Below are positions 16,741 to 26,902 of a stretch of DNA of 64,000 bases, one piece after another. Below the pieces are notes generated by a model. The model was not told the DNA's origin, made no database searches, and was given only the letters and a program-made list of their open reading frames with translations. The position numbers and the translations under genes are program-made. How positions within the stretch are numbered: position 1 is the stretch's first letter; the number at the start of each line of letters is the position of its first letter. The stretch is from Paracoccaceae bacterium (GTDB taxonomy: Bacteria; Pseudomonadota; Alphaproteobacteria; Rhodobacterales; Rhodobacteraceae), in contig JAOGIM010000002.1 in the NCBI GenBank assembly GCA_028150825.1, forward strand, positions 1 to 64,000. Reading direction: 5' to 3'.

Positions 16741-17615
16741 GTGATGCGCTCACATTACGCGCCCAGGCTGCTGAATTAGCCGATTCTGGCGGAGACCTCC
16801 TGCTCGAGGCTGAACGCTTGTCACGATCTTTGATCATGGGCGAACACGGCCGCAGAAAGGCAGGTCTGGGGGATCATTTTTGGCAATATCGCCCGTTTGA
16901 AAACGGGGTTGATAGCCCACGCTCGATAGATCATCGTCGCTCTGCGCAACAAGACCAGTATTTCGTTCGTCAATTAGAGTGGAAAACACCGCAAGCCCTG
17001 CATGTTTGGGTTGACCAATCGGCCTCAATGCGATTTGCCTCAAAAGGCAATGCTGGTAAAAATAATAGAGCCGCGATCCTTGTCTTAGCTATAGCAATTG
17101 CAGCTGAAAAGGCTGGAGAGCGGGTTGGCCTATGTGACAGTACTTTGGCGCCCAGTCGTGGTCGCAAACAGATTTTACAATTAGCTAAACAGTTGAACTT
17201 GCAAATGGATACAGATTACAGCTTGACAGGTCCAGCAGAATTTTTGACCAGTGCCACTGCTCTTATCGCGTCTGATTTTCTTAGCAAAAGTACCGACGTT
17301 GAGAGTATTTTGTCGATTGCTGCCGACCGAGGTGTCCGGGGTGTTTTACTGCAAGTTCTTGATCCTTTAGAATGCAGTTTTCCTTTTCAAGGTAGGGCAC
17401 TTTTTCAAAGTGTCCTTGGCAGTGTCGAACATGATACTCTGCAAGCTGCGGATTTAAAAAGTGAGTACCTAAAGCGTTTGGCAGATAGGCAACAAAGACT
17501 TGGCGAACTTGCCGATATGGCGCGCTGGGATTTTCTGGTTGATGACGGATCATTTGCGCTGATAATTACGTTGTCTAAAATCTATCAATCTTTGTCAAAA
17601 GGGCGTACTGGGTAA
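16737..17615 (+). CDS. DUF58 family protein
   Basis: A 292-residue protein with the DUF58 core GLGDHFWQYRPFENGVDSPR then IDHRRSAQQDQYFVRQLEWK, followed by VWVDQSASM, a degenerate metal-ion-dependent adhesion site of a vWA fold. It is the usual partner of MoxR. The gene starts in an ATGA overlap with moxR and its TAA/ATG junction with the next gene overlaps by one base, so the operon is translationally coupled. Confidence 0.93.
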   Translation: MSDALTLRAQAAELADSGGDLLLEAERLSRSLIMGEHGRRKAGLGDHFWQYRPFENGVDSPRSIDHRRSAQQDQYFVRQLEWKTPQALHVWVDQSASMRFASKGNAGKNNRAAILVLAIAIAAEKAGERVGLCDSTLAPSRGRKQILQLAKQLNLQMDTDYSLTGPAEFLTSATALIASDFLSKSTDVESILSIAADRGVRGVLLQVLDPLECSFPFQGRALFQSVLGSVEHDTLQAADLKSEYLKRLADRQQRLGELADMARWDFLVDDGSFALIITLSKIYQSLSKGRTG

Positions 17616-20356
17616 TGGCATTTTTTGCTACTTTGGGGTTTGCAGTACCGTGGATATTATTGGGTCTTTTGGTCCTACCGGTACTTTGGATCATTCTAAG
17701 AGCTATTCCCCCAGCCCCAATCAGACGGATTTTTCCAGCTGTGGTTTTATTGCATGGCCTATTAGATAAAAGTCACGCCAGCGACCGCACTCCTTGGTGG
17801 TTGCTTCTATTGCGCTCATTTGCGATGGCTAGTGTTATCATTGGCATGGCTGGACCGATATTGAACAGACAAGAGAACGTTCAGACTAGGGGGGATCTTC
17901 TTATCTTACTGGATGGATCTTGGGCATCGGGTCGGGACTGGTCACAAAAAATTGAACAGATTGAGAATGAGCTAAAAGATGCTGAGCGGGCGTCTCGAAA
18001 TGTGGCATTCATGTTGTTGACTGCGCCTAGTACACTCGAGTTCCGCCCAGTGAATATGTTAAAAGGACGTATAGCGTCTTTGAAACCCCGCGCCCATGAT
18101 CCCGATTGGTCACAAGCAACGGCAGTCCTACAGGCTGTAATATCAAAGAAATTTGATACAATATGGTTTTCGGATGGCCTTGCACATGGGGGCCAGAAAA
18201 GTCGCTTCCTATCCGATTTACAGGATCGTGGTGAAGTCTCTGTTTATAACAGTCAAGCGCCTCTTTTTACGCTTTCTGGCGTGAGCTTGCTTGAAGACAG
18301 CTTTGCGGTTGACGTGCATCGCTTGTCCGATGTGGGTCAGGCTGACTTTACTCTGCTGGCCGAAGGTGTCGATCCTGCAGGAAACCCCGAGGTAATAGCA
18401 AGGCTCGAGCAAGCTTTTAAAGCAGGTAAAAATGATGTGCGTGTTGAAATCTCACTGCCACCTGAGTTGCGAAACCGGATCACCCGTTTTTCGATAGAAG
18501 CCCAACGCTATGCTGGAGCTAGATTTATTCTTGCAAATGAATTGCGCCGGGTTGAAGCGGCCATCTTTGCAGGGAGTGGTGACAGCGAAGTGACCGAGCT
18601 TTTAAAGTCCTCTCACTATGCTAAGAGGGCTCTTGGCCAAAACGCTGACATCTTGAGTGGTCAGATGGCGGATATTCTACTGGCCAATCCAGACATAATT
18701 TTGCTCGCAGATGTTGTGACAGTTGAGGCGGCTGAAGATGTTGAAGCGTGGGTCAAAGGCGGAGGCACTCTGCTTCGGTTCGCTGGCCCAAGGCTAGCAG
18801 GGGCCAAACGAGATATTTTCCTGAGAGATCCGCTGATGCCAGTTGCTCTCAGACATGGCGGTCGGCGGCTTGATGGTGCGATGAGTTGGGGGTTGCCCAA
18901 GGAAGTAGCTCCGTTCGAGGAAGATAGCCCTTTTGCAGGTTTGGAAATTCCTCCAGATTTGCGGGTATATGCGCAGGTTTTGGCCCAACCGGGACCGGAG
19001 CTTTCTGGTAAAGTGATTGCGAGTTTGCAGGATGGGACGCCTCTTGTGACGCGCACTCAACTGGGATTGGGTCAAATCGTGCTCGTACATGTGACGGCCA
19101 ATGCCGAGTGGTCTAATCTTCCCCTCACTGGATTATTTCCAAAACTGCTTCAACGGTTGGCAAGTCGTGATAATCTAAGTGTTGATATTCAAGATTTAGC
19201 CGGTCAAACTTGGACTCCGATAAAAACTCTTGATGGTTTTGGACTGCTTTCCGCTAGTCAAAGCCTGGTTGGAGTTAAGGGCAGTGTTCTAGAAGAGGGC
19301 AAATTTAATGCAAAAATGCCCCCGGGTATTTATCAATCTGACGCACGCGTTATTTCACGAAATTTGGCGCTTAATTCGGACGCACTTGAGGCAATGGAGT
19401 GGCCAGGTGATGTGGTTTTAAAACAATCCTCAATTGCAGAAAACGATTTGGCCGGTTTTTTCTTAAGTTTGGCCGTTTTAGCAATGGTCATAGATATTTT
19501 GGCCAGTCTTTCGATCAGTGGCCGTCTGCGCACCAGTGCTGCGCTCTGTTTGGCAATATTGTTTGTGCATCCTGCCCTTCCAGTAGGTGCAGAAAGCAAT
19601 TTCTCACCTGAAATTGCGCTTACGCAAGAGGTGGTTTTGGGACATATCCTGAGTGGTGATAAGGCCGTCGACCAGATTGCAAACGAAGGCCTTTATGGCT
19701 TGTCAAAAGTTATTGGTGAACGGACCTCCGTTGAGCCTGGGCAACCAGTAGGTATTTTTCTAGAAAGTGATGAACTAGCCTTTTTTCCACTTATTTACTG
19801 GCCTGTGTCGGCGTCCCAACCCCTGCCAAGTCGACAGGCTTATGAAAAACTAAACATATATCTCAATACGGGAGGCGTTATCTTATTTGATACGCGGGAC
19901 GGAGATTTGGCAGGCGCAAGAGGGCAAGGTCAGGTCAATCGAGCACTTCAAAAATTGACCCAATCGCTTGATATTCCAAGATTGGAAACGGTGCCTGATA
20001 ATCATGTGCTAACACGTTCTTTCTATCTTTTGCAGGATTTCCCCGGACGCTATCGGGGCAGTCAACTTTGGGTGCAGGCGTCAAACATGCAAAGTGGGAC
20101 AAGTGAGGAATTGCCCTTTAGGATGCTCAACGATGGAGTGACGCCAGTTCTGATCGGTGGTAATGATTGGGCGTCCGCTTGGGCTTTGGATGATGCTGGC
20201 GTTGCGAACTATCCCGTTGGTCGGGGCTATGCGGGTGAACGACAGCGGGAAATGGCATTTCGCTTTGGTGTCAATTTGATCATGCATGTTCTGACGGGAA
20301 ACTATAAATCGGATCAAGTGCATGTGCCGGCATTGTTGGAAAGGCTGGGTAAATGA
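17615..20356 (+). CDS. Large membrane protein: BatA-type N-terminus, vWA-like middle, DUF4159 C-terminus
   Basis: A 913-residue inner-membrane protein. N-terminal BatA-like membrane helices (AVPWILLGLLVLPVLWIILR, WWLLLLRSFAMASVIIGMAG) lead to a vWA-like segment with LLILLDGSWASGRDW, where the usual DxSxS appears as DGSWA. A third membrane segment lies near residue 615-635. Residues about 665-900 form a DUF4159 domain (FFPLIYWPVSASQPLPSRQA, INEXACT glutamine-amidotransferase-like fold, LNTGGVILFDTRDGDL). With MoxR, DUF58 and the next gene it forms the conserved alphaproteobacterial set thought to act in envelope stress, but the exact job is unknown. Confidence 0.9.
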   Translation: MAFFATLGFAVPWILLGLLVLPVLWIILRAIPPAPIRRIFPAVVLLHGLLDKSHASDRTPWWLLLLRSFAMASVIIGMAGPILNRQENVQTRGDLLILLDGSWASGRDWSQKIEQIENELKDAERASRNVAFMLLTAPSTLEFRPVNMLKGRIASLKPRAHDPDWSQATAVLQAVISKKFDTIWFSDGLAHGGQKSRFLSDLQDRGEVSVYNSQAPLFTLSGVSLLEDSFAVDVHRLSDVGQADFTLLAEGVDPAGNPEVIARLEQAFKAGKNDVRVEISLPPELRNRITRFSIEAQRYAGARFILANELRRVEAAIFAGSGDSEVTELLKSSHYAKRALGQNADILSGQMADILLANPDIILLADVVTVEAAEDVEAWVKGGGTLLRFAGPRLAGAKRDIFLRDPLMPVALRHGGRRLDGAMSWGLPKEVAPFEEDSPFAGLEIPPDLRVYAQVLAQPGPELSGKVIASLQDGTPLVTRTQLGLGQIVLVHVTANAEWSNLPLTGLFPKLLQRLASRDNLSVDIQDLAGQTWTPIKTLDGFGLLSASQSLVGVKGSVLEEGKFNAKMPPGIYQSDARVISRNLALNSDALEAMEWPGDVVLKQSSIAENDLAGFFLSLAVLAMVIDILASLSISGRLRTSAALCLAILFVHPALPVGAESNFSPEIALTQEVVLGHILSGDKAVDQIANEGLYGLSKVIGERTSVEPGQPVGIFLESDELAFFPLIYWPVSASQPLPSRQAYEKLNIYLNTGGVILFDTRDGDLAGARGQGQVNRALQKLTQSLDIPRLETVPDNHVLTRSFYLLQDFPGRYRGSQLWVQASNMQSGTSEELPFRMLNDGVTPVLIGGNDWASAWALDDAGVANYPVGRGYAGERQREMAFRFGVNLIMHVLTGNYKSDQVHVPALLERLGK

Positions 20357-22407
20357 TGGCCAGCCTGCAGTTGGACCCTCTGGTCCCGTGGATCTTTTGG
20401 TTTGCTCTATCTGGTCTTTGTTTTGTTGGAGTTTCAGTTGGTGTAATACGTCATTTGCGCGGGTGGTATTGGCGCATGGTTTCTCTTGTGATTCTGCTAC
20501 TTGCATTGCTTCAACCTAGTTTAATGCAGCAAGAGCGGGAGTATTTGAAAGATATTGTAATTATTTTAGAGGATAAAAGCAGTTCACAAGCAATCATGGA
20601 CCGATCTGAGCAGTCAAATACCACAGTGCAGGCGCTTGAAGAGAAGCTCACTAATCTCGGTGGCGTCAAAATTCGCCGTGTTCTAGTTACGGACGGTGAA
20701 GATAATTCTGGAACGCGCATGATTCGAACACTAAAGGACGTGCTGGCCGAAGAACCTGGAGCACAGATTGCTGGTATTATTGCCATTACGGATGGCCAAA
20801 TTCATGACTTCAATGAGTTGCCGACGTTGCCTGCACCTTTCCATGTTTTTCTAAGTGGCAAAAAAAATGGGTATGATCGTCGTTTGATTGTGAAAAACGC
20901 ACCGGCCTTCGCGATTGTAGGAGAGGCGGTTACAATCGCGCTGCGCATCGAAGAACTGGGTGATGTACCCCAAGGTTCGGCGCAGAGCGGGGTGACAGTC
21001 TCGATCGGCGGGCAAACACCACAACGATTTGCTCTTCCGATCGGAGAGGACATTGAGGTTAAGTTGACTTTGCAGCATTCCGGTGCGAACATATTTCAGT
21101 TTAACCTAGATCCGCTCGAGGGAGAACTCACGGAAAAAAACAATGTCGCCTTGCTTTCTATTAATGGAATCCGAGATCGTTTAAGGGTTTTGTTGGTTTC
21201 AGGAGAACCACATGCAGGTGGGCGCACTTGGCGTAATTTGCTTAAATCGGACAGTTCGGTTGATCTGGTGCATTTCACCATTTTGCGACCTCCTGGAAAA
21301 CAGGATGGCGTTCCGGTTGACGAATTATCACTAATAGCCTTCCCTACGCGCGAGCTGTTTATGGAAAAGATTGACGGTTTTGATCTTATTATTTTTGACC
21401 GCTACAAAAGGCGCGGTATTCTACCAATGTCATATTTAGAAAATGTCTCGGGGTATGTAGAGGATGGCGGCGCAGTACTTGTGGTGGCTGGACCAGATTT
21501 TGCCTCCGCCAATTCGCTGTTTAGATCGCCGCTCGGCCGTATTCTGCCCGCAGAGCCAACTTCGCGCGTTTTAAGCACTGGCTATGTTCCCAAAATCACT
21601 GGCCTTGGAGAACGACACCCGGTTACATCTGGATTAACTCACCAGAGTGACTGGGGCCGCTGGTTCCGCCAGGTTGAGATAAAACCGCGTTCAGGCCATG
21701 TGCTTATGACCGGTGCACAAGAGCAGCCTCTTTTGGTTTTAGATCGTGTGAAACAGGGACGTATTGCTTTGCTGGCATCTGATCATGCTTGGCTTTGGGA
21801 TCGCAAATTCGAAGGCGGTGGTCCGCAGCTGGAGTTGCTGCGCAGATTAGCCCACTGGATGATGTCTGAGCCCGATTTGGAAGAAGAGACATTGATTACA
21901 GAGCACGTTGGTCCAAAGGTGCGGATCATCAGGCGAACCTTGGGAGCCGCGCCCAAAGAAGTTATTGTGACCTCGCCTAGTGGTCAAAAAAGTAAAGTTG
22001 CGTTATTGCCAACTGTGGATAATCTGGGATTTGAAGCCCTCTTAGAAAGTACTGAACAGGGACTTTTCGCGATACAGGAAGGTGAAGTTAACGGTATTTT
22101 TGCGTTGGGTCCTTCTGCTCCGCGAGAGTTTGAAAACCCGGTGGTCTCAGGCAATATTTTGGCTCCGCTTGCTGCATCAAGTAGAGGCGGTGTATTTTGG
22201 ATCAGTGATGGGCTGCCCCGCCTAAGAACTGTTTTGCCAAGACGCCGCGCTGCTGGACGGGGTTGGTTCGCCATTTCACCGCGCGAGGCGTTCGATACGG
22301 TTAGCGTTACAAAAACACCGCTGCTGCCTAAATGGCTCGTCGTTGTGTTGGTGAGCCTCTTTATTGTTTTGGGCTGGCTGAGAGAGGGCCGCGATCAAAA
22401 AGCGTAG
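20353..22407 (+). CDS. Membrane protein with glutamine amidotransferase-like fold, MoxR operon partner
   Basis: A 684-residue protein with two N-terminal membrane helices (IFWFALSGLCFVGVSVGVI; WRMVSLVILLLALLQPSLM), a vWA-like segment opening with VIILEDKSSSQ, then a class I amidotransferase-like region (GFDLIIFDRYKRRGILPMSY, GGAVLVVAGPDF). The segment LLASDHAWLWDRKFEGGGPQ is typical of this partner family. A final membrane helix (WLVVVLVSLFIVLGWL) ends the protein. The catalytic Cys of true amidotransferases is not evident, so a structural role is likely. Overlaps the DUF4159 gene by 4 bp; last gene of the operon. Confidence 0.88.
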   Translation: MMASLQLDPLVPWIFWFALSGLCFVGVSVGVIRHLRGWYWRMVSLVILLLALLQPSLMQQEREYLKDIVIILEDKSSSQAIMDRSEQSNTTVQALEEKLTNLGGVKIRRVLVTDGEDNSGTRMIRTLKDVLAEEPGAQIAGIIAITDGQIHDFNELPTLPAPFHVFLSGKKNGYDRRLIVKNAPAFAIVGEAVTIALRIEELGDVPQGSAQSGVTVSIGGQTPQRFALPIGEDIEVKLTLQHSGANIFQFNLDPLEGELTEKNNVALLSINGIRDRLRVLLVSGEPHAGGRTWRNLLKSDSSVDLVHFTILRPPGKQDGVPVDELSLIAFPTRELFMEKIDGFDLIIFDRYKRRGILPMSYLENVSGYVEDGGAVLVVAGPDFASANSLFRSPLGRILPAEPTSRVLSTGYVPKITGLGERHPVTSGLTHQSDWGRWFRQVEIKPRSGHVLMTGAQEQPLLVLDRVKQGRIALLASDHAWLWDRKFEGGGPQLELLRRLAHWMMSEPDLEEETLITEHVGPKVRIIRRTLGAAPKEVIVTSPSGQKSKVALLPTVDNLGFEALLESTEQGLFAIQEGEVNGIFALGPSAPREFENPVVSGNILAPLAASSRGGVFWISDGLPRLRTVLPRRRAAGRGWFAISPREAFDTVSVTKTPLLPKWLVVVLVSLFIVLGWLREGRDQKA

Positions 22408-23509
22408 ACACAAAAACTTTTTATCCCCCCAAAACTGGCCCATTGGGCTGTTAAAAGAACGAAAAGTTTTTTTGTATCTAGCATTTTAAATATTATGTGT
22501 AGCCAGAATTGCAATATGAGACTTTAGCCTAAGTTTGGCCTAAGTTCGCTGTTAAATCCGAACAAGTTTAAATTGAGAGTGGGAACCTAAATTTGCGTGT
22601 CTTGACTTTTTTTACAACCTTTATGCTTTAATCTTTTGAAATATGGGCCGAAAAAGTTGTATTAAAGAGCGTGTAAACGAACAAAGCTCGGCGTTCATGG
22701 GCCGCCGTTGATCGTATGTCGCTGGACAATGGGCTAGGCTTTTGTAAGCCATAGTTAGTTGCCCCGATACTACTTTGCCAGCGGCACATTGCCTTTTTGA
22801 TAAGTATACGGGGTAGAAATTCCTCCTTGATAAATTCGAGCTTCAAGTTGTTTGCGATCTTGTCATGCTGACGCCTACAAAAGGCTAAAATATGCTCTGA
22901 CGCATCCCAAATATAAGTTTGACAACATAAAAGATGTCAAAAAAGTCAGTGGAGATGTTGCCATGGTCCTGTTGGGTCACCCAATTCAGAATGGACGAAT
23001 TGATTCCATTGTTGTGGCGCCTTTGCAAAGTAAGGCAAAGATGTTGCTGTCGCACCCCATATGCGCGGGCGCAAGTAATCCCATCTTTAATGACCAGATT
23101 TACAGTTGCTGCGCTTCAGGAGTGTATTTTGGATATGCATTGTGATATGTACTACAGAGCCTTTGGGTCGCCAATCCTTTAAATTACATCTCAGGGGGTC
23201 GGGATTGTTTCAGTCTTTTCGGCAATGGCCAACTTAAAAGAGCAAAAAGCATCTTTGGGAGTTTCATTAGAGATAGCTCTGGTAGATCTCAATTACTTTG
23301 TCCAACAATGGGGTATGCTGCCTTTGAGGTCTGGTCAAAACTTGCAAAGGCGTTAAATAGCGGTTAAATTTTTTAGATCCAAGCCGAGTCTCTTGAAGCG
23401 TAAACCTGAATTCCATCATTGGTGCTTTAGGCTTCAATGATGGGCTCATAAACATAAGTCTGGTCCATGGGACAGACGAAACCGTTATCGCTGAAAGAAG
23501 GATGACACT
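22408..23509. other. Gene-poor intergenic stretch of about 1.1 kb
   Basis: No intact gene is supported. Short ORFs in several frames (22628, 22852, 22934, 23267) lack ribosome sites and family character; the two overlapping ones near 22.9-23.2 kb may be remnants. Just after the preceding stop, AACTGGCCCATTGGGC (22426) repeats the ten-base AACTGGCCCA that also occurs, inverted, at 14771. The stretch leads into an Hsp20 pseudogene, so the whole region looks like decaying sequence. Confidence 0.5.
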
Positions 23510-23970
23510 ATGAGACCTTTTGATTTTGCGCCACTTTACCGTGCCACTGTTGGCTTTGATTAGATCGCGGACTTAATAGAACGCGCTTTAACGAGTGAAA
23601 GCTCAAAAACAACATTCCCTAATTATAATATCGAGAAAAAAAGCGGATGAGACCCATCGTATACTTGTTGCAGTTGCTGGGTTTTTTAACAAATGATATT
23701 TTTGTGGAGGTCAAAGAAAACGCGCACTTTTTAGCAGAAAATAAACCTGAGATTGGTGACACAGGCAGCTATCTGCATAGCGGAATCGCCATGCGATCTT
23801 GTGAACGCCACTTCCAATTGGCCGACCAGGTCCAAGTGGTCTCAGCCAGTCACATTGACGGCATGGTGCACGTCGATCTCAAAAGTGAAGTAACTGAAGC
23901 GCTCAAGGCGCGGCGGATTGACATTTTACAATCGCAGGGCAACGGGATTGCAGAGACAGCAGTCAATTAA
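23510..23970 (+). pseudogene. Hsp20/IbpA-type small heat-shock protein, decayed
   Basis: Reading from the ATG at 23510 (AAGGA upstream) gives MRPFDFAPLYRATVGFD then an in-frame TAG, then IADLIERALTSESS and PNYNIEKKSG. The frame is lost at the GGATGAG junction, continues as DETHRILVAVAGF in the next frame, shifts again near the T-run at 23686, and resumes as TNDIFVEVKEN through SYLHSGIAMRSCERHFQLAD and DGMVHVDLKSEVTEALKAR. Joined, these follow an Hsp20 alpha-crystallin protein of roughly 150 residues, including the IbpA-type N-terminus. One nonsense codon and two frameshifts show it is not functional. Confidence 0.85.
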
Positions 23971-23977
23971 TAATATG

Positions 23978-24736
23978 TTATTTAAGCCTGGCGCGGTTGT
24001 TATTTTTTTTTACTGAGCCAACCACGCCAATCATCGGACCTAATTTGCGGCCAAAGTCACGACGATTGATCACAGGCGCATAAAGATGTGAAACGTTCCC
24101 ATCAAGGTATAAAGCAGACTTCAGGTTTAGGTGATCTTTGAAGTAGCGTCCAAACATATGAAGCGTAAGTGGAGCGTTGCTAATGACGAAAAATGCTTTT
24201 TGGCCATCTGATGTTGTCCCTACGCCGTTCCGAATGAATTTTGATTTTGACGTTGTAGTAAATTTAGGATGAAGCGTGCCATCAATCACAAGCATTGGTC
24301 CGGATTGGGTTGCAAATCTGCAGCTTGGGGAGCGACGTAAAAATGCCTGTGTCTCGTAGACGTCTACTCTATTTTCGGTAATGCAAAGAATCCCATTTGG
24401 CAAAAGGCCAAAATTTCCTGGCCCTGGACGTGTCATTACGTGCCGTATCTCTTGGCCTTCTTCGACAAAATAACCTGCTGGACTATAATCTGGCCGGTAC
24501 ATTCCAGCATTCATCGCAAATAAAAGATTTAAGTTCTGATTGGCAAGGTACTCACGCAGAGTTGGAAAATGCCCCAGCATGGCACCTGTGTCATCCCGAA
24601 GGAACAAGCGAATGTCATCTTGATGAAGTGTTACTTCGCATTGTGAAAAAGATATACCTTTAAAGGAGTTGTTTTGACATTTTAGGGCAAAAGCTGGGCC
24701 AGCCAAAAAGCACACAATGACCGCAAGGCGGATCAT
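23978..24736 (-). CDS. Exported phosphodiester glycosidase-like protein (DUF2233/NAGPA)
   Basis: A 252-residue protein with a signal peptide ([20 protein letters not shown]) and the NAGPA/DUF2233 domain: [20 protein letters not shown] near residue 71, [26 protein letters not shown] near 143, [18 protein letters not shown] near 168 and [15 protein letters not shown] near 210. In related enzymes this fold uncaps phosphodiester-linked sugars; the bacterial substrate is unknown. The ATG overlaps the rbfA stop by 4 bp, so the two are co-translated. Confidence 0.9.
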   Translation of the reverse strand: MIRLAVIVCFLAGPAFALKCQNNSFKGISFSQCEVTLHQDDIRLFLRDDTGAMLGHFPTLREYLANQNLNLLFAMNAGMYRPDYSPAGYFVEEGQEIRHVMTRPGPGNFGLLPNGILCITENRVDVYETQAFLRRSPSCRFATQSGPMLVIDGTLHPKFTTTSKSKFIRNGVGTTSDGQKAFFVISNAPLTLHMFGRYFKDHLNLKSALYLDGNVSHLYAPVINRRDFGRKLGPMIGVVGSVKKNNNRARLK

Positions 24737-25131
24737 TTGGTGCCAAGATCGCGTCGGACCTTCTCATCAGAAAAAAGTCGACGTGTTTCATCCATCCGAT
24801 CAAAGGTCTCGTCGAGGCGAAACCGAAGGTCAGGCGCATATTTTAATGCCAGATTTTTTGACATTGCGCGCCGCAGTTCGTTTTTGTTTTTGCTCAGTAA
24901 GGAGATGAGGTCTTCATTCTGTTCCCCGCCCAGAGCACAGACATAGGCCGTCGCAATTTTGAGGTCAGAAGAGGTTGTCACTTCTCCCACAGTGATAGAT
25001 ATCTGGTTGAGAACTGGGTCGTGTACTTCTCCCCGTGTTAAAACATCTGACAGGGTTCGCCGGATAAGTTCGCCGACCCGGAGTTGCCGCTGGGATGGTC
25101 CAGGACCTTCATGAAAATTATTCTTTGCCAT
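24733..25131 (-). CDS. rbfA: Ribosome-binding factor A
   Basis: A 132-residue KH-fold protein needed for late maturation of the 16S rRNA 5' end in the 30S subunit. [17 protein letters not shown] near the start, [19 protein letters not shown] in the middle and [20 protein letters not shown] with SDEKVRRDL at the end are family signatures. Divergent from dapB, an arrangement common in Rhodobacterales; DUF2233 follows in an ATGA overlap. Confidence 0.97.
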   Translation of the reverse strand: MAKNNFHEGPGPSQRQLRVGELIRRTLSDVLTRGEVHDPVLNQISITVGEVTTSSDLKIATAYVCALGGEQNEDLISLLSKNKNELRRAMSKNLALKYAPDLRFRLDETFDRMDETRRLFSDEKVRRDLGTK

Positions 25132-25214
25132 AAATGACTTCTAAGCTCTTGCATTCGCTTTGCCAAGACGCTGTTGTCCCTTAAGAAGAATATATACGTA
25201 AAAAGGAAGTTAAT

Positions 25215-26027
25215 ATGGCTGACACTATTGGCATTGTAATAACTGGAGCGTCTGGTCGGATGGGGCAGATGTTAATCAAAACGGTTATGCACAGCGCTAC
25301 CATGCACTTGGTGGGCGCCATCGAGCAAAAAGGTCATGATTGGGTTGGACGTGAAGTTGGAGGTGCAATGGGCAGCGCATCCATGGGTGTGATTGTCACT
25401 GATGACGCCGCAACTGCAATCTCTGGCGCAGATGCTGTCATAGATTTTACGATCCCTCAGGCCACAGTAGCTTTTGCTGATATGGCCGCGGCGGCAGGCG
25501 TCGCGCATATTATTGGGACGACGGGATTTGACGCAAAACATTTGGCCCAGATTGCCAATTCGGCAAAAAAAATCCCAATTGTGCGAGCTGGGAACATGTC
25601 ACTTGGCGTAAACCTCCTGGTCAATTTGACCAAACAAGTAGCTGCTGCTTTGGACTCAGATTTTGATATTGAGATCATTGAGGCCCATCATAACAAAAAG
25701 ATTGATGCTCCGTCTGGTACTGCTCTTATGCTTGGGGAGGCGGCAGCAGAGGGGCGCAACGTGCGTCTAGAAGATGTGCGCGATACTAAGCGTAATGGAA
25801 TAGTGGGCGCGCGTAAACAAGGCGACATTGGGTTTGTTGCAATTCGGGGAGGTGATATTGTTGGAGAGCACGATGTTATGTTTGCTTCACCCACTGAGCG
25901 TATCACGCTGCGCCACGTTGCCTCGGATCGGAAAGTTTTTACCAGCGGCGCTTTGAAAGCGGCTCTTTGGGCGCAGAGCCAAATGCCAGGAGAATACGAT
26001 ATGCTTGATGTTCTGGGCTTGAATTGA
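25215..26027 (+). CDS. dapB: 4-hydroxy-tetrahydrodipicolinate reductase
   Basis: A 270-residue cytoplasmic enzyme of lysine/diaminopimelate synthesis that reduces the DapA product with NAD(P)H. The N-terminal Rossmann motif is [11 protein letters not shown], followed by [11 protein letters not shown] and IGTTGFD. The catalytic motif is [15 protein letters not shown] near residue 155, and [20 protein letters not shown] is the tetramerisation region. AAGGAAG precedes the ATG. An exported small protein follows after 52 bp. Confidence 0.98.
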   Translation: MADTIGIVITGASGRMGQMLIKTVMHSATMHLVGAIEQKGHDWVGREVGGAMGSASMGVIVTDDAATAISGADAVIDFTIPQATVAFADMAAAAGVAHIIGTTGFDAKHLAQIANSAKKIPIVRAGNMSLGVNLLVNLTKQVAAALDSDFDIEIIEAHHNKKIDAPSGTALMLGEAAAEGRNVRLEDVRDTKRNGIVGARKQGDIGFVAIRGGDIVGEHDVMFASPTERITLRHVASDRKVFTSGALKAALWAQSQMPGEYDMLDVLGLN

Positions 26028-26079
26028 CATTTTTAACTAGTAATTTAAAGCTCCATTTTGTTAAGGAAAATGTATTTTT

Positions 26080-26433
26080 ATGTTCAAGAAAACAGCTCTT
26101 ATAGCGACATTAGCCTGGGTAAATGCGCCGGTCTTTGCTGATTTTGCAATTATAACTGACAGGTCGGAATTTGTTGCAGTCGTGGAGGACAAATATCTTC
26201 AACGTATTTTTATTAAGTTGAACATTTCGCTTGATGGTCAAATTTCGGGTAGCGCAGTCACAAGGCCGGTAACAGGGGATTGGCAATGGAAAGAGGGCTA
26301 TTTTTGTCGCTCTCTTTTCTGGGACCAGCGTGATTTAGGTTACAATTGCCAAGAAGTGTCCGTGGCTGGAAAGAAAATTCGTTTTACCTCTGATGAGGGT
26401 GAAGGAGATCATGCAGACTTTACTCTAAGATGA
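26080..26433 (+). CDS. Small exported protein linked to dapB, unknown function
   Basis: A 117-residue protein with a signal peptide (MFKKTALIATLAWVNAPVFA) and a mature domain of about 95 residues containing GDWQWKEGYFCRSLFWD and DLGYNCQEV. The two cysteines could form a disulfide. AAGGAAAA lies upstream. I recall comparable proteins in roseobacters, sometimes mislabelled dihydrodipicolinate reductase because of position; nothing in the sequence indicates an oxidoreductase. Function not known. Confidence 0.7.
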   Translation: MFKKTALIATLAWVNAPVFADFAIITDRSEFVAVVEDKYLQRIFIKLNISLDGQISGSAVTRPVTGDWQWKEGYFCRSLFWDQRDLGYNCQEVSVAGKKIRFTSDEGEGDHADFTLR

Positions 26434-26902
26434 TTTTTATACCATTAGAAATTTATTAGATTGTTTAAAGGCACTCTTTTTGTAGTCTTTGTTATTATAA
26501 TTAACGAAGCCTAGGAGGGTAAGAATAATTGTATGTAATCAAAATAATGTGCTTTTCATGGTCCTTATGGCAGTTCACAGCGAACAATAAATTTATTGCT
26601 CAAATTTAGCCTTAATTGCGCCGAGCGAAGCCTCGCATGTTTGATTTCTGATGGCTTTCAATTTCAAAGAAAAATTTTTGTTTGATTATTTATGCCGTGT
26701 GTAGAATAATAACGCGAGGAAGCTAATACCGATCAAAGACGGAAACGAAATTGCCCGTAACAAGGGCAAGGTTTTGGTATATTTGCGTCATAATTATAAG
26801 TCAAATTGCATTATAATGCTCTTTCGCGGCCGGAGCAGCGCTATAAAGTCTAGAAAGTAAAGGGAGCTGTGGGTTTCAACAAATCGGCTTCTCAGGTTAT
26901 TG
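26434..26902. other. AT-rich intergenic region with one strong hairpin
   Basis: No gene is supported in 469 bp. At 26751-26769 TTGCCC-gtaacaa-GGGCAA is a perfect 6-bp inverted repeat followed by GGTTTTGG, possibly a terminator for the + strand genes. It lies about 130 bp beyond the convergent rnhA stop. Confidence 0.4.

Noticed and set aside
22852-23182. Overlapping ORFs of 97 and 82 residues in the gene-poor stretch
   Set aside because: Two frames compete over the same bases, neither has a start signal or recognisable motif; at best an old remnant.
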